Assembly: GCA_034766995.1 (NCBI GenBank)
Contig: CM068313.1
Coordinates: 28,741,825 to 28,805,824, forward strand
Length of the DNA stretch: 64,000 nt
From: Acanthacorydalis orientalis
Taxonomy: Eukaryota; Arthropoda; Insecta; Megaloptera; Corydalidae
Reading direction: 5' to 3'
Shown: in pieces, positions 41,750-55,437 of the stretch
Layout: each line of letters opens with the position of its first letter
Numbering within the stretch: position 1 is the first letter of the stretch
Position numbers and translations under genes: made by a program
The notes under the pieces: generated by a model
Databases searched by the model: none
What the model saw: only the letters and a program-made list of their open reading frames with translations
What the model was told of the DNA's origin: nothing

Positions 41750-42290
41750 GAAACGATCCAATTAACACGCATCACTAAACGACACAATAATACAACGGCT
41801 GTTATGTTTATGTTTCGAAGTTTCAAACATTACTCTAATAATACTAATCGTCGCGTCGTTATTGTACTTGCACAGCTATTGAACGTTCTAACGACCGGTG
41901 ACTGTGATTAAAAGCTGCCACAGGCGCATCAGACTGTGAGATTGCGTCGACCTCTAATGCGGCTACGATTTGAGCAGTGCGCGTGACCGGAAAATGACCC
42001 GTACTTGAAAATTGGCAACAAGTTTCGACGGAAGTGTCGATTTCTACCTTGATATGTATGTTCTTCTTATCGAGCACCGGGCACTTGACTATATAGTTTG
42101 TTAATGTTTTTACGCCTGATGAGTTCTCGTGTTTGATGGTAATTTCTGTTCGTATACGCGTGTTTAAATTTGTTGAATGAATTTCGTTGGCGGTTACGCA
42201 AAATGTCAATATGGTGGACGGTTCGTGCTCTCCATGAAATTTGTTTTACACTCGACATTGATGTATTCATTAGATAAGCTTTTTAAACGT
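41750..42290. other. CpG-richer island with a 116-codon minus-strand frame, possible exon
   Basis: One of the most complex blocks in the window, with many CpGs (for example ATCGTCGCGTCGTTATTG near 41847 and GTGCGCGTGACCGG near 41977). A minus-strand open frame at 41859-42209 contains segments such as GHFPVTRTAQIVAALEVDA and RSLERSIAVQVQ. Its composition is balanced, not A/T-biased. I recognise no domain, signal peptide or family. A second frame overlaps it (42067-42270). It could be a protein-coding or non-coding exon, or a promoter-type CpG island. The sequence alone does not decide. Confidence 0.3.
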
Positions 42291-42836
42291 TTTATACACG
42301 TTAATTCAATATTGCACTTATGCTAAGCTATACATTCATTTAAGAACATGTAAAAACAATTTTATCGTATGATCAGTAAATAATTGAAAAATTGTTAAAT
42401 ATTTTACAGCAAGAAAAAGATTCACATATAATGAAACATAATAATTTTTAATACAGATAACGAACACAGTCTGTGAAAGTATTAAAAGTATATAATCTGT
42501 TCATTTTTTTATTTATAGCATGTGCCCGAAAACAAATATAATGCTTGTATATGAAATAAAACAACGAAAAATGAAAAACTGAATACTGAAAAATTACTTA
42601 AATATTTCAATAAATATTTTTGTTTCGATGTAAAATAAATGAAACAAACTACTGATAAGCTTAATTTGTTTATAATAAAGAAAACTGCAACTATAAAACC
42701 CTCTTATTTAAAAATGTGGAATTAATTTAAATATGCGGTTTATTAAAGAAAAGTGTATGTTATTAATTGAGAATATAAAACTTAACTATTTGAGAATTTT
42801 ACTCATATCTAAATTGCCTGTCTTGAAATTGAACTC

Positions 42837-42899
<63 letters not shown>

Positions 42900-43115
42900 T
42901 AATAATTTTTCGAATTCAAACTTATTAAAATAATAGGTTATTCGTAATTCATTATTAAAAGTTTGTAAACAAGCAATAATATTTTTTATGAATTTTACTT
43001 AAATTTAATATTTAAAATACCTTTATAAAAAGATTATATATAATTTAAAATGTTAAAAATGCTAGTAGTGAAAGACATGAAAATATTTTATATACAAATG
43101 TATTTGTAATATAAG

Positions 43116-43187
<72 letters not shown>

Positions 43188-43602
43188 TATATATCAGATA
43201 TGTGCAGAGAAACAGATTCTAAAATACAACGGTGCTTTAATAAGTTTGTTCTTCATTAAGCGATAGTTTTAATTATCCATTTTTTACGGAACATTCACAT
43301 TAAGAGGAAAAACAAGTTTACGATAAAAAGACATTGGGTTAAAATAGTAAATTAGTACCATTTTTATGAAAAAAATCTTTTGGAGACACATTGAATATAT
43401 TCAATTTTTGGATTGAAAATTACATTATTAAAAAACTAAAATGTTTTAATAATTTAACTTTAAAGAATTAATTATAATTTTGTAAATGTTTATATATTAA
43501 TGATTATAATTATTTACATATAAAAGTAATTCTATTATATATTAAGAATTTCTTTGACTCGTTTAGTATAAATTTTTATAAATGAAATTTTACTATTTTA
43601 TA

Positions 43603-43661
<59 letters not shown>

Positions 43662-45503
43662 TATATAAATATATATGTGTGTGTGTGTGTATGTGTATGT
43701 ATACACTAATCAAATAACAACTTACATTTAAAGGAGTTGTTAATGCTTTCATATATTAATAATATTTTAAAATATTCCTTAATGAGAAGTGATTAAAGTT
43801 AAAATCCAAGAAAAGCATGACAAACAAATATTTAATTTTAAGTGAAAAAATCGAATTTTTCTAACAGATTCCTTAAAAAATATTTCAGAAATCAATATTA
43901 AAACTAAAAAAAAATCAACTTTTTGTTTTAACAATGGTTAAAATAAACCAGTCTAGAACCATTCATCAAAATAATATAATACGAATGACACCCCGAGCTA
44001 TGGACGTTCAAATTCAGTCAGTCAACTTCTGTGACTATGTTCGAAACAAGAATGAAGTCACGTTTTACAATTGACTTGAATATTCATATATATACATAAT
44101 AGAATCTAAAAAAAAAACATGTATATTGTGTTTGAAAACATTTTTTAATTATATTAAAATGTTAACAAAGCTTTCGTACATACACTGACATTTTCACACA
44201 TTATAAAACTTGGTGTATACATTAGAGTAATATTTTTAAGCAGACGAAGATTAATTTTTTACAAGAAACTTTTTTCGTTACGGCTTGCTTTTTTGTTCTA
44301 AAAAGTACATTTTGTTCATTAACTGCCGTAAAATGTTAAAGTTGACATGAAGAACATGGCAAAACACTTATTTCGTTTTAGTAAAATATTAAAAAGATCC
44401 CATGTAATCATTTATCAAGAATATTTCTCTAGCGAAATATATTCTCGTATAAAATTCACCAATCAGTATTAATGTCACAAATGTTTGAAATTTTGTAAAA
44501 GATGAATGATTAAATTACATTTTTTTATTGAAATGTATCTTTTTAATTCAAATTAAATATATATTGAATATTTTTAAAATTAGATTAACTATTTTTTAAT
44601 TACAAATCACGAATAACGTTGTCCTATATTTGTAACTTAATGTAGTTATAGACCAACTATTATGTACTTTACATGCTCTTTAACCGTACTTTTACATTTA
44701 TTTTTATTTTCATCAATATTTATATTAGTATATGAAGTAATCAAAACTGCCAAAGTCAATATTTTAATATTTATTATGAACTTGACGTTATAACTTCAAT
44801 AATAAATGTAATGCATAACTTGATCAATATAATATATATATTTTTTTTACAAAAATACTAAATTCTTATCTTTTGACTAGACATGTCGTCGCGTTCAATA
44901 ATTTTACGCATTGAATTGTTGCGAATGTCCATGAAATTCATTATGATTGTGTGTTATAAAAATGAAACTGACAATCGATTCGGTAAAATCCATACAATTC
45001 ACAGAATAAAATTCTTCCATACCTTATTAATCGACCCTTTTCATCTGTTCGTATTTTCATATTCAATTGATTTTTTCAATCGTGTGCTATTTATTTATGT
45101 CGCATAATTTAATGTGCGTTAACGTTTTTTCTATATTCTAATTAGATGAATTTATCATATGTCATAAAATAAAGGTAAACACCTGTTGTAATATTAATAG
45201 TTTATTTATATGATAATCTGCTAAGTGATCTATACATTTTAATAAAAATTTTTTATACAATAACCGACACCCAAATGTACAAATAACACAATAAATTATT
45301 TTTAACATCCATATAAGTGAATTAACACAAAAGTCAAATACTCCTACTTGTTGATATTTGTGTATCATAAATAACATTATAAAATCATATATGATAATTT
45401 CGAACATTCAATTTATTTTTTCTCATTCATAATAGTATTAATACTTCAATATTTAAGTATTTAGTAGAATAGATATTAGAATATTAGGCCTATCACATCA
45501 ATT

Positions 45504-45566
<63 letters not shown>

Positions 45567-46052
45567 GGAAAAGAAATTAAAAAACATACAAATATATACA
45601 TTATTTTATTTTATGTAATGGACGTAAAATTTATATTTCGCAAAATCTAATGAAATTTTCTTCAAATTCATTTCAATGTTACTCGCGCACATTTTATTAC
45701 AACTATAGATTACAGAAAATTGACCTTATCGTATTTTTTATGTAACATGAGTCCAATAATCATATATGATCAAAAAAATATATATGAAAATTTAATAAAA
45801 AACGGATGATATGTGTTATGACATTAAGCAGGAATCTCTGCCGGTTATAGCATTTGGAAAAATTGAATTTACTGTTTTATAACCAAAATAAAATACGAAT
45901 AAAAACCATTACAATTTGACATTTAGACTAGATGATAAGTTTCAAAATATAAATCGAATAAGAGTTTTGGAAATAAACTTCCATCAAATTCTTTTTTTTA
46001 TTTCTTCAGATCTGTCATTTACATTTTTATTTTTCTATTTCTATATACTTGT

Positions 46053-46088
<36 letters not shown>

Positions 46089-47033
46089 TATATATACAAA
46101 TACTAGTATTCATTATGTTACTAAAAAGAAAACTAATACTACTACATTGACTATATTTCTTTCATTTTTTTATTAATTACAAGCTTCAATTACAATAATA
46201 CCATTTCTGAAAAAATCTGCGTTTTATTAAAAAAATAATTTGCATATTCTAAGTAATCAAATACTAATTTTATTTTTTTTCAAAATGAAATTGTTTCCAA
46301 ATAAGAAATATTAAAAACAACTACATTTAAAATATAACACGCTAAGTATTCTTTTAGGTATGAATGAAATTCTACGTAAATATCATTTATTAACGTTTCT
46401 TCTAGAGTACAAGCAAGTAACAAGAAAATTATAAAAGAAAAACACTGATTAAGAATTTAAATCTTTAACTCATGCTGAAATCAAAGTAAAAAGAAAACTG
46501 TGTTTAATTTACTCGATATCTTCAAAATAATATTTTCCCTGAAGATTGTGGCATTTTATAAAAATATTTTTAGAATTAACCGCTGTGTTTACTTTTCATT
46601 CTGGATGAAGGTATTTTTATCAAAATATACGTAGACGGTAAAATGCAATATAGAAAATGGTTTTTAGTTATTTTCGTAATTTATCTTCATTATGTGGTTA
46701 TTTGACTTTATATGTAGATGGTAAATATTTTTTTGACGCACTCATATATATATATATATCAAACATGAATAATATAAATACAGATTTATATTTCAAATAA
46801 AATATAACAGAACATTAACATACATAAATTCAGAAGTAATGTTTAATTTTATAAATAAGACGCAATAATTGTATTAAAAATGTACCTAAAGCGTATTTGC
46901 AATCATTTGCTATTAATATAATTATCAATCTTAAACATCTCTCTCGTTCTATTTGTTTATGTAAATATATATATGTATAAATATATCTGTGTATGGCTAT
47001 CTTTATGCATTATTATAAAACAAAACATTATTT

Positions 47034-47084
<51 letters not shown>

Positions 47085-47509
47085 TATCTTATGATAATAT
47101 TACTTGAAGGAATTTAATTTGATTTAATTGTGAAAATTTTGAAGACAATTGAAAAAAACACTTAAATCTGTTTGTCATCTAAATAAAACTTGAGACACCA
47201 TCGATTATTTGTTTTTAAATCAATTTCAATTGACACTCTACTCATAGAACAAAGTGAAAATATCATCTTACAAAAATCAAGAAAGACAAGTAATTCGAAT
47301 TAATGACAATGACTGATAACTCGATCACACCAGTCAATTTATGTTTGTTATTTGAGATGATCGAATTGTTGGCTCTACTGACGAGGCACATTTTCCTTCA
47401 ATAGATACGTCAACAAAATATTCGTTTACAAATTTTAAGTAGATAATCTGTTATCCTTTAGTGACAAAGACTAATGAGTTCGAATAGTTATCAGGAACAT
47501 ATATAAATG

Positions 47510-47547
<38 letters not shown>

Positions 47548-48836
47548 TATTATATGCATGTATGTTTTAAAAACGCAAAACAAAACGTCTGTTATATATC
47601 ATATACCTTTCTAAATTGCCATAAATTGCTAAAAAGAATATATTTTTTTAAATTTTCTTCAAAAGAATATATACATTCTCTCTAGTTTTTATTCCATGTA
47701 ATATTATAAATAAAATAAATTAATTGTTAATCAAAAAGTTTAAGATCGATGAAATATTTATAAACAAATATATTTAATGGTTATAAAAAAGTATGAAGTT
47801 TTAGTTATGTCTATTAATCTATAAAATATTCGCATTTAAATATATTTTAATGAAATTTGGCTTATATAGATTTTTGTTTAACATAAATTATTTGAAACAT
47901 ACAAATTTAATGTATTAACTTTATACAAAATTGTACAAATGAAAATAGAGATATTTTCTTATTTGGCATTGAGTGATTGGGCAACATGACAGCTTAGAAG
48001 TAACAAGGATAATGAAATATATATTATATGCAACAAACTACGTCCAGTATTGACAAAATGGAAGCTAGTTAAATTTATGTGTATCGTTTTCATTATTATT
48101 GCTTGACAATTGACAATATGATTCAACAAAGAATAAATGTGAAGATCATATCAAAAAAATGTTTCAGATTGAAAAAACCACGAAAGTATAAAATCAAAAC
48201 AGTCGTGAGATTTTTTGAATATTCAAGATATTTTTTCCATAGTAAATCAATTCTTGAACAGCAATTTGGCTGTTCTGTATAGAAGTATTAAAAAAATATA
48301 ACTGATTCTGTTAAACACAAAATAACGCAATTGTGAAGAAATTATTCATATACTATTATTGTTGTAATAATGCATCAGTTCACTTTTTAATTTGATTATC
48401 TGACTTTTTAGCACAGGAATAAATATGTATAAATGGCCACTCTTACAGAGAATAAAATACCAACCAACTTGTGAATATTTCCAAAATTACAGTTATCAGA
48501 AGTAATTGTTTAGATCCGAGAAATATAAAAATGTTATATAATTTTTTTTAAATTAATTTTTGTTAAAGACTTGTCGAATTACTTTCAACGGTAACAGTTA
48601 TTCTACTATCGCTAGATATAAGGTAAAATATGAGGAATTGGAAATATGCTACTTTTTTATATTTAAATTTAAGTAAAATGCACACATTATAGCACTAAAA
48701 GCAAAATTTTCAAAAATTATTTTTAAAACTTCCAATGCATTGTATATTATTTTAGAATCGTAATCATTTTGATATTTTATTCAGATAAAACTGGAATATT
48801 ATCTGTTGATTTTTAGTTTCAGTTCAGAGTAAGATA

Positions 48837-48908
<72 letters not shown>

Positions 48909-48939
48909 ATTGTAAGTATGTGTGATTATGTGAAGTCGA
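42291..48939. other. Long A/T-rich gene-free stretch with dense microsatellites
   Basis: Tracts lie at about 42837-42896, 43117-43194, 43604-43702 (TA, TATAAA units, then TG), 45509-45562, 46056-46097, 46743-46760, 47037-47081, 47511-47542 (a CA run) and 48838-48911 (TA then TG). Short frames, for example at 44883-45107, 45162-45407, 45916-46176 and 48079-48282, show no family features. No mobile element is recognised. Confidence 0.65.
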
Positions 48940-49340
48940 ATGAATACAATAGAAAAGAATGGTCATTGGATATCAAACAATAAAACGAAACGATATTAAA
49001 TTTCCTACTACGGTGAAAACAGTTCCACAATGTTCATACGTTATTTGCAAGTCGCACATATCAAAAGAACTGTGTTCTTTAATACACAGCGCCGGTGTGT
49101 GTATTTTAATGCAGTGGAAGATATATGTATATGTAGTGTGGTGTATGAAATTCAAAAGGCGTCCGAGTGTGAACGTGGCGACAGGATTTAGATCTGCGAT
49201 GCGGATAGCGCGTTCGAGTGTAATAATCCATCCCCGCTCGAACCGACTCCTCGTCGGTTTATTTCGAGTCGTTTACATGTGGCTCTCGCTCGCGGACACT
49301 TTTTTTTACGCTTGTGCGAATTAGATGTAATACCACCGTG
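48940..49340. other. CpG-richer island with a 121-codon frame and a hairpin
   Basis: The G+C and CpG content rises steeply after a (TA)n(TG)n tract, especially at 49150-49320 (for example GGATAGCGCGTTCGAGTG near 49203). A plus-strand ATG frame at 48959-49324 encodes 121 residues with no recognised domain, and overlaps a 60-codon minus-strand frame. Inside it AACCGAC (49241-49247) pairs with GTCGGTT (49253-49259), and the flanking CTCGAA/TTCGAG can extend the stem with a small bulge. This pattern suits a transcription start region, a 5' non-coding exon or a regulatory element at least as well as a novel protein. Confidence 0.3.
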
Positions 49341-49404
49341 ACAGCTTCAAATGATTCAGAGGATATGCTTTTCAGATATTTCTGAATGCACACATACACA
49401 GAAT

Positions 49405-49467
<63 letters not shown>

Positions 49468-49614
49468 ATGTGTATGTATGTACTTGTGTGTATATAGTGA
49501 ATACACGTCTACACGCTTCAACCATCGTATTAACGAGCACAAAGCAAATTTGAGGCACTTGGACTAATATTTTTATTTCCTTTGTGATGTATACATATAA
49601 AAACACCTTCACTG

Positions 49615-49673
<59 letters not shown>

Positions 49674-49786
49674 CATCTACAAGTAATGTGAAATATACTT
49701 TTCATTTATAACAGCTGCCTTCGTATACCAAAGAACAAAAACATTCCTATTGAAAATATTTTGCTTTCCATAATAATAAAGTAAAC

Positions 49787-49817
<31 letters not shown>

Positions 49818-50319
49818 TGGAGCATATATTTTTTATATTTAAATTTAAGTATAAAGTACTAAAATTAATGTAAATTGTATTCAGTTCAGAAAATTTGTTT
49901 CGATACAAATAACATAATTTGTTTAGTCCCGATTTTCTTAAGTGTATAAATAAGTTTCAGATTAAATAACATACTGCGAAGAAAATCTTCTTAGATAAGT
50001 CGTAATACTAAAACTCTTAGAAAGTTTGTAAATACACATCCCCTGTTTTCATCGCACAATAAACTAAATATCATAAGCAGCTTAAATTATATACGAACCT
50101 TTAATGACTTTCCTCTGTGATTTAGCATTAAACAGCCAATAAACATTTTTTTTACATTGTAAGGAAAATATATAAAATTAATTACTACCTAGCTTGATAT
50201 TTTATTATTATTCAACCATAAATAAAATTCAAAACAAAATTAAATGTGCAAAATAAATTGGAATAATTCTTAGAATTCTTTTTATATAAAATAAAAATGA
50301 GCTGAAAAAAAATTATATT

Positions 50320-50366
<47 letters not shown>

Positions 50367-50759
50367 CCGTATTTTGTTTATTTTTAATTTACATTCTCTC
50401 TTATCCTGGTGCGAGAAATATTATGATATTTTTTTAAACTACCTAAAACAAATATGAGAAAGCTTATTTTTCAATACTAATCGGATTTAGTAAGCATTAT
50501 TACCATATACGTCCTTTTGCTGATTTAAAAACTTTGTATCAAAATATCACGAGTTGAATGAGTTCAATGCTCTGTATAATTAACTGGTGGTAATTTTCTC
50601 GAGACGTTAAATTCAATTCATTGTGTATTTGCAAATTTGTTCTTTTTTAATTTTAATATAAAATATAAAAATTTATTATTCGAGAATTTAAATGTTTCCA
50701 ATATTTTTAGAATAATAAAATAAAAAATGAACCTGTTGTGTATATATATATATATATAT

Positions 50760-50851
<92 letters not shown>

Positions 50852-51123
50852 AATGTACATATACGTAAATAATATATTTGAACGTACAATAATTAAAAAA
50901 ATAAAAAAATGTCACATGTATGTTTGTTTATTAACGTTATTCATATTATGTTTGTAAAATAAAAACTGATTATTAACTGAAATACTGCCAATATAACTAT
51001 TTGATTGTTATAGGCAAAGAAAAATTTATAGTAGGTTTTCTTAATAACCAATTTAATTTTACAATTTTCCCACAAATAAAATCATATATTATACGTAGAT
51101 AATATATAATCTGTTCTACAAAG

Positions 51124-51172
<49 letters not shown>

Positions 51173-51997
51173 AGTCAGTAAAATGAACAAAAAACATTGT
51201 ATGCTCATATGGTCTCCGACGTTGCTTAAAATAATATTTAATTGATTACTTTCGTCTCGTAGTACAAATTATTTTTTTTTACATAATTATATGTTCAATA
51301 GACTTTGTCATATTACTTACAAATTAAAGATTCATTAAAGAAATGCAAGTATTAAATAAGTTCACATTAAATTCGTAAAATAACTTCCTGTTTCTAATGT
51401 AAAATTATATATATATATATATATATATAAGACAATAGAATAAAAAAAAGTTAACTATTTTGTTCCTTTTTTCAAATGTGTTTACGAATTTACAGAACAT
51501 TTTTTTGAGTGCACATATTACATATCAGGTTAAAATTTGTAAATAATATTCTTGCAGTGACTCATACATTATTTGTATTCGTCAGCTTACAAGCCGTTAA
51601 ATATAAAAAATAATTTTATTCTTTTTATATTTCTTACTTATTTCTTATGAAATTCTTGTTTAAATGTTCATTTGTTGAACAATATATAGAATATTTGGAG
51701 AAGTACTCTTGCCTTTTATATAATTTAATAAATGTGAAATTAAAAATTTCATATAAAAAGTAAATACTGCATTTTAAATTAATTTTAAGAATGTACACTA
51801 GAAAATTAATTTTTGTGTGATATTTATTATACTCATTTTTATACCTTTTTTAATAGACTTTTATTTTTTTTAGACAGAATACAAACATATACGTCTTTAT
51901 GTATATATATATATATATATATATCTATATATATATATATATATATCTATATATCTATATATCTATATATCTATATATATATATACATATATATGCG

Positions 51998-52040
<43 letters not shown>

Positions 52041-52842
52041 CAAAGAATAGATTAAAATTTCTATATACTCGCTCTATAGATAAAACATATATTTCTAGTA
52101 AAAAAACCACTAAAATATTTGCATTTATTTCTTTTAATGATATATTTAAGAGAATAACATTTTTTTTTCGTTGTATAGTAATATTGCATAGATGAAAAAT
52201 ACATAAAATTGTTTTTACCCGAAGTTGTTTCGTGTTTCATTAAGTGCTCAGTTTTAATAAAATTCAAGTTTCAAAGAGTCTCTGCTAATTTCATTGAGGT
52301 TTGTAATTATATTATTACATATTGCATTAACAAATACCTCGTTTATGTAATGTAAGTTGCAAAAAGATAATTTCACAACGATCCCAACATATGCACATTG
52401 TTATCAAAGCAACGTAAGTATTTGTTTTAGTAACCGTACTCTATAAATTGCATACCTGACTCATATGTACTGTAGGAATTCTATGGAGATTACAAAATGC
52501 GAACATTAATATTAACGAGACTCGTTTATGTTTCAGTCGTCGTTATGTAAACCTTTATGTAATAGAAAAAGATACAAAAAATTCTATTAATTTTAATACT
52601 CACATTATAAAATCCCATTTGAAACGTTGGCATGTGTTTTCAAATGCATATTGATACGAAAAGTGTTTTTTTTTAATATATATTCTAATAAATTATTTGC
52701 ATTTTTATAAAAATGTGTTTAGTACTAAAATCAAACATAAAAAAATGATTACCGGCACAAAGAAATTATCATACATATTTTAATCGATTTTCTCTATAAA
52801 GTTACCAGTCATAACCACATGTATATGTATATATAAATATAG

Positions 52843-52849
<7 letters not shown>
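49341..52849. other. Gene-free stretch with dense microsatellites
   Basis: Tracts lie at about 49406-49496 (TA, CA, TATG), 49618-49671, 49789-49818, 50321-50367, 50739-50845 (TA and CA alternating), 51128-51170, 51407-51430 and 51899-52041. The last contains an 8-bp tandem unit, CTATATAT, at about 51941-51980. A mixed-composition block at 52265-52560 has no open frame. Frames through the microsatellites are not genes. Confidence 0.65.

Positions 52850-52907
<58 letters not shown>
52850..52907. repeat. (TA)n tract interrupted by mariner copy 2
   Basis: A (TA)n tract ends exactly at the left terminus of the mariner element. On the other side of the element (TA)n resumes at about 54172-54190, followed by (TG)n and another (TA)n tract to 54234. 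Confidence 0.85.
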
Positions 52908-52911
<4 letters not shown>

Positions 52912-54171
52912 GTCGGTGCAAAAATAATTGCGATTTTTATCATTTTAAGTTTGAGGCAATTTTTATAGTTACCGTTTTTATAGTTATCTTTTGTTATAGT
53001 CATGTAATACATCATTGTAAACAATAAAATTAGCATTACTTATTTAAGCTTATGTCTATTATCTTCATTCTTTAGTATTGTTAGTTATAACCTTTTAAAT
53101 TAGTCATGGGAAAAAAGTAAATTCGCAATTATTTGTATGAGTTTAAATTGGAACATAAAGCATCAGAAACTGCTCGAAATATCAAATTAATTTTTGGCAA
53201 AGAGTCAATTAGTGAATGTACAGCTCAACACTGGTTCTAAAAATTTCATGTTGGAAATGAAAGCCTTAATGTTGAGGAAGGACATGGATGTTCTTCAACT
53301 GTAGACATTAATGATTTAAGAAATATTATTGAAGAGGACCCACGTAAAACAACTCGAGAGGTGACAGAAGAACTCAATGTTGATCATTCAACAGTTGTTC
53401 GATATTTGAGTCTAATTGGAGAAACAAAAAAGATTGATAAATTAGTACCGTATAAAATAAACGAACATCAAGAAATTCATCGATATGAAGTCTGCTCTGC
53501 GCTTCTTTTGCGTAACAAAAATGATCCATTTCTTGATCTCAGTGTCATTTGTGAAGAAAAGTAGATTCTCTACAACAATGGGAAATGTTCATCACAGTTG
53601 ATAAACTGAGGAGAAGTACCAAAACAGTTTCCTAAACCGGAGGTTCATAAATAAGAGATGTGGTGGTCGGAAAGTGGCATCACTCACTATAACTTCTTAA
53701 ATCCTAGTGAAACAATAACAGCAGAAAAATATTCTAAAGGAACTAAAAAAATCCATGAGAAGTTGCATCTTTTACGGCCAGCATTAGTCAATCGAAGAGG
53801 ACCAATTCTTTTTCATAACAACGCCCGACCACACGTCTCACATATAACTTTAAAAAAATTAAATGGAATGGGTTATGAAACCTTACCTCACCAACGTTGT
53901 TCTCCGGACCTGTTTCCGAGAGATTATCAAGTTTTTGAACATTTGAATTATTTCCTACGAGAGAAGATTTTCAAAGATTAAATGTCATCTCAAAGCGCTT
54001 TCGATGAATTCGTTAACTCCAAGATTCCATAATTAAATTTTGTCGGAATAAACAAACTTGTTTCTTCTTGAGAGTAATGGGTGCAAACCAATGGTCTTTA
54101 TTTTGATTAATAAATATATGTGTCTTTATACTCAATACGTACTAGCCGCAATTATTTTTGCACCAACCAAA
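52908..54171 (+). mobile_element. Mariner transposon copy 2, cecropia/Hsmar1-like, defective
   Basis: A full-length-sized element of 1264 bp. The left end starts TTAGGTCGGTGCAAAAATAA. The complement of the right end starts TTTGGTTGGTGCAAAAATAA. TA flanks both ends (52906-52907 and 54172-54173). It is the same family as copy 1 at 16093-17357, in the opposite orientation in the window: both the sequence before the transposase start and the 3' end (GAGTATAAAGAC, then AATAAAGACCATT) align. A short TTTTTATAGTTA-type duplication near 52960-52990 is specific to this copy. The element lies inside a (TA)n microsatellite. Confidence 0.95.
53106..54110 (+). pseudogene. Mariner transposase pseudogene (copy 2)
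   Basis: The reading frame from ATG 53106 to the terminal TAA 54108-54110 is 334 codons and keeps one register throughout, close to the roughly 340 residues usual for the family. It carries nine premature stops: 53118, 53238, 53562, 53607, 53652, 53979, 54030, 54069 and 54075. Visible motifs in order are NVDHSTVVRYLSLIG (helix-turn-helix region), RYEVCSALLLRNKNDPFL, WWSESGITHYNFLNP, FHNNARPH, CSPDLFPRDYQVF, GINKLV and NGLYFD. The first catalytic aspartate is Glu (CEEK for CDEK), the second is Asn (HNN for HDN), and the third is kept (RDY). The protein was a DDD transposase and is dead in this copy. Confidence 0.93.
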
Positions 54172-54175
54172 TATA

Positions 54176-54207
<32 letters not shown>

Positions 54208-54904
54208 ATTTGAATTATATATATATATATATATAACATCTAGTTATAACATTTGTTTTATGTTATTATTACGCAATAATAACACAAAACTAAAAGCATT
54301 TTATTATCATTTTACATTATTTTACTATTGTTTATAGGGAGAATAACTGAACTTTATTACTATTAATGTTTATTGTTACCTATTTATTGGCTTTGATTAT
54401 TGAACTCATCAGATTTCAGTAAACTGTTTAATTGGTACATAAAAACTGAACATATATTAATAACCTACATAACAGTGTAATTTGAATGTTCTATTTTTAT
54501 GTACAAAGGCTTTAAAAAGTATACAAGTCATACACCATTGTTTAATTACGACAAATAATTTAAATGGTATAATGAACTCTCATGTTTGTCTATTGCCATG
54601 TGAAACATTTTTGAACTATTCGACGTGTTTACTTTATGAACAAATTTGAAACAAATTTGATGTTATATAAATTGATTTTTGTATGTTTCTGCGAACATTT
54701 GATGAATGTCTATTTCTAAATACAAATATAATTAAAAAAAATATATCAATACATTTAAGACAATATACCTTCGAATATTTATTAGAAAATTATAAATACT
54801 TACTGTAGAGAAAATAAAAATTTTAGTTAAAAATTAAACAGAAACATTTTTTTACTTTTATCTTAATAAATTATTATTTTTCAAACCTAATCAGAACAAA
54901 TTTA

Positions 54905-54938
<34 letters not shown>

Positions 54939-55375
54939 GTATATATATGTGTGTGTGTGTGTGTGTATGTGTCTGTGTACGTTGTCGGGTGTGTGTGCCT
55001 GATTTAAGTATTAAAAAAATTAATGTGTTCTCATTGTTAATGTACAAAAAACATTAAAACAATAAAAAAAGCAATATATTTCTGAATACGATTTGTTAAT
55101 CTACTCGTATTTAGTAAATAAAAGAAAACAATATTAATTTAACTAAGTACACTATAGCAAGAAAATTGTGCTAAAGCCAATACATTCATAACCTGAAAAT
55201 CTGAACAATCATTAACGTATACAAACATAATCCAGATAATATAGATCTTATCTTGGTATACTTACGAGCAATTACTCTCCTTAATAACTGCATTGAACTG
55301 CTACACCGCTGTACTTAAAACTTTATGTTATTGCTATTAGTAACTGTAGAGGTATACAAACATTAGAGATAAATT

Positions 55376-55437
<62 letters not shown>

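Noticed and set aside
43789..43800. GTGATTAAAGTT, also found at the left end of the foldback MITE
   Set aside because: Similarity fades after about 13 bp and no matching inverted end was found downstream. A chance match or a very old remnant.
44883..45107. 74-codon ATG frame
   Set aside because: No family features. A/T-rich codons and surroundings are typical of a chance frame.
47511..47542. Regular (CA)n run considered as a CRISPR or other ordered repeat
   Set aside because: It is a plain dinucleotide microsatellite with no spacers. No CRISPR-like array exists in the window.
48079..48282. 67-codon ATG frame with many Lys/Arg
   Set aside because: Lies in ordinary A/T-rich sequence with no motif or conserved context.
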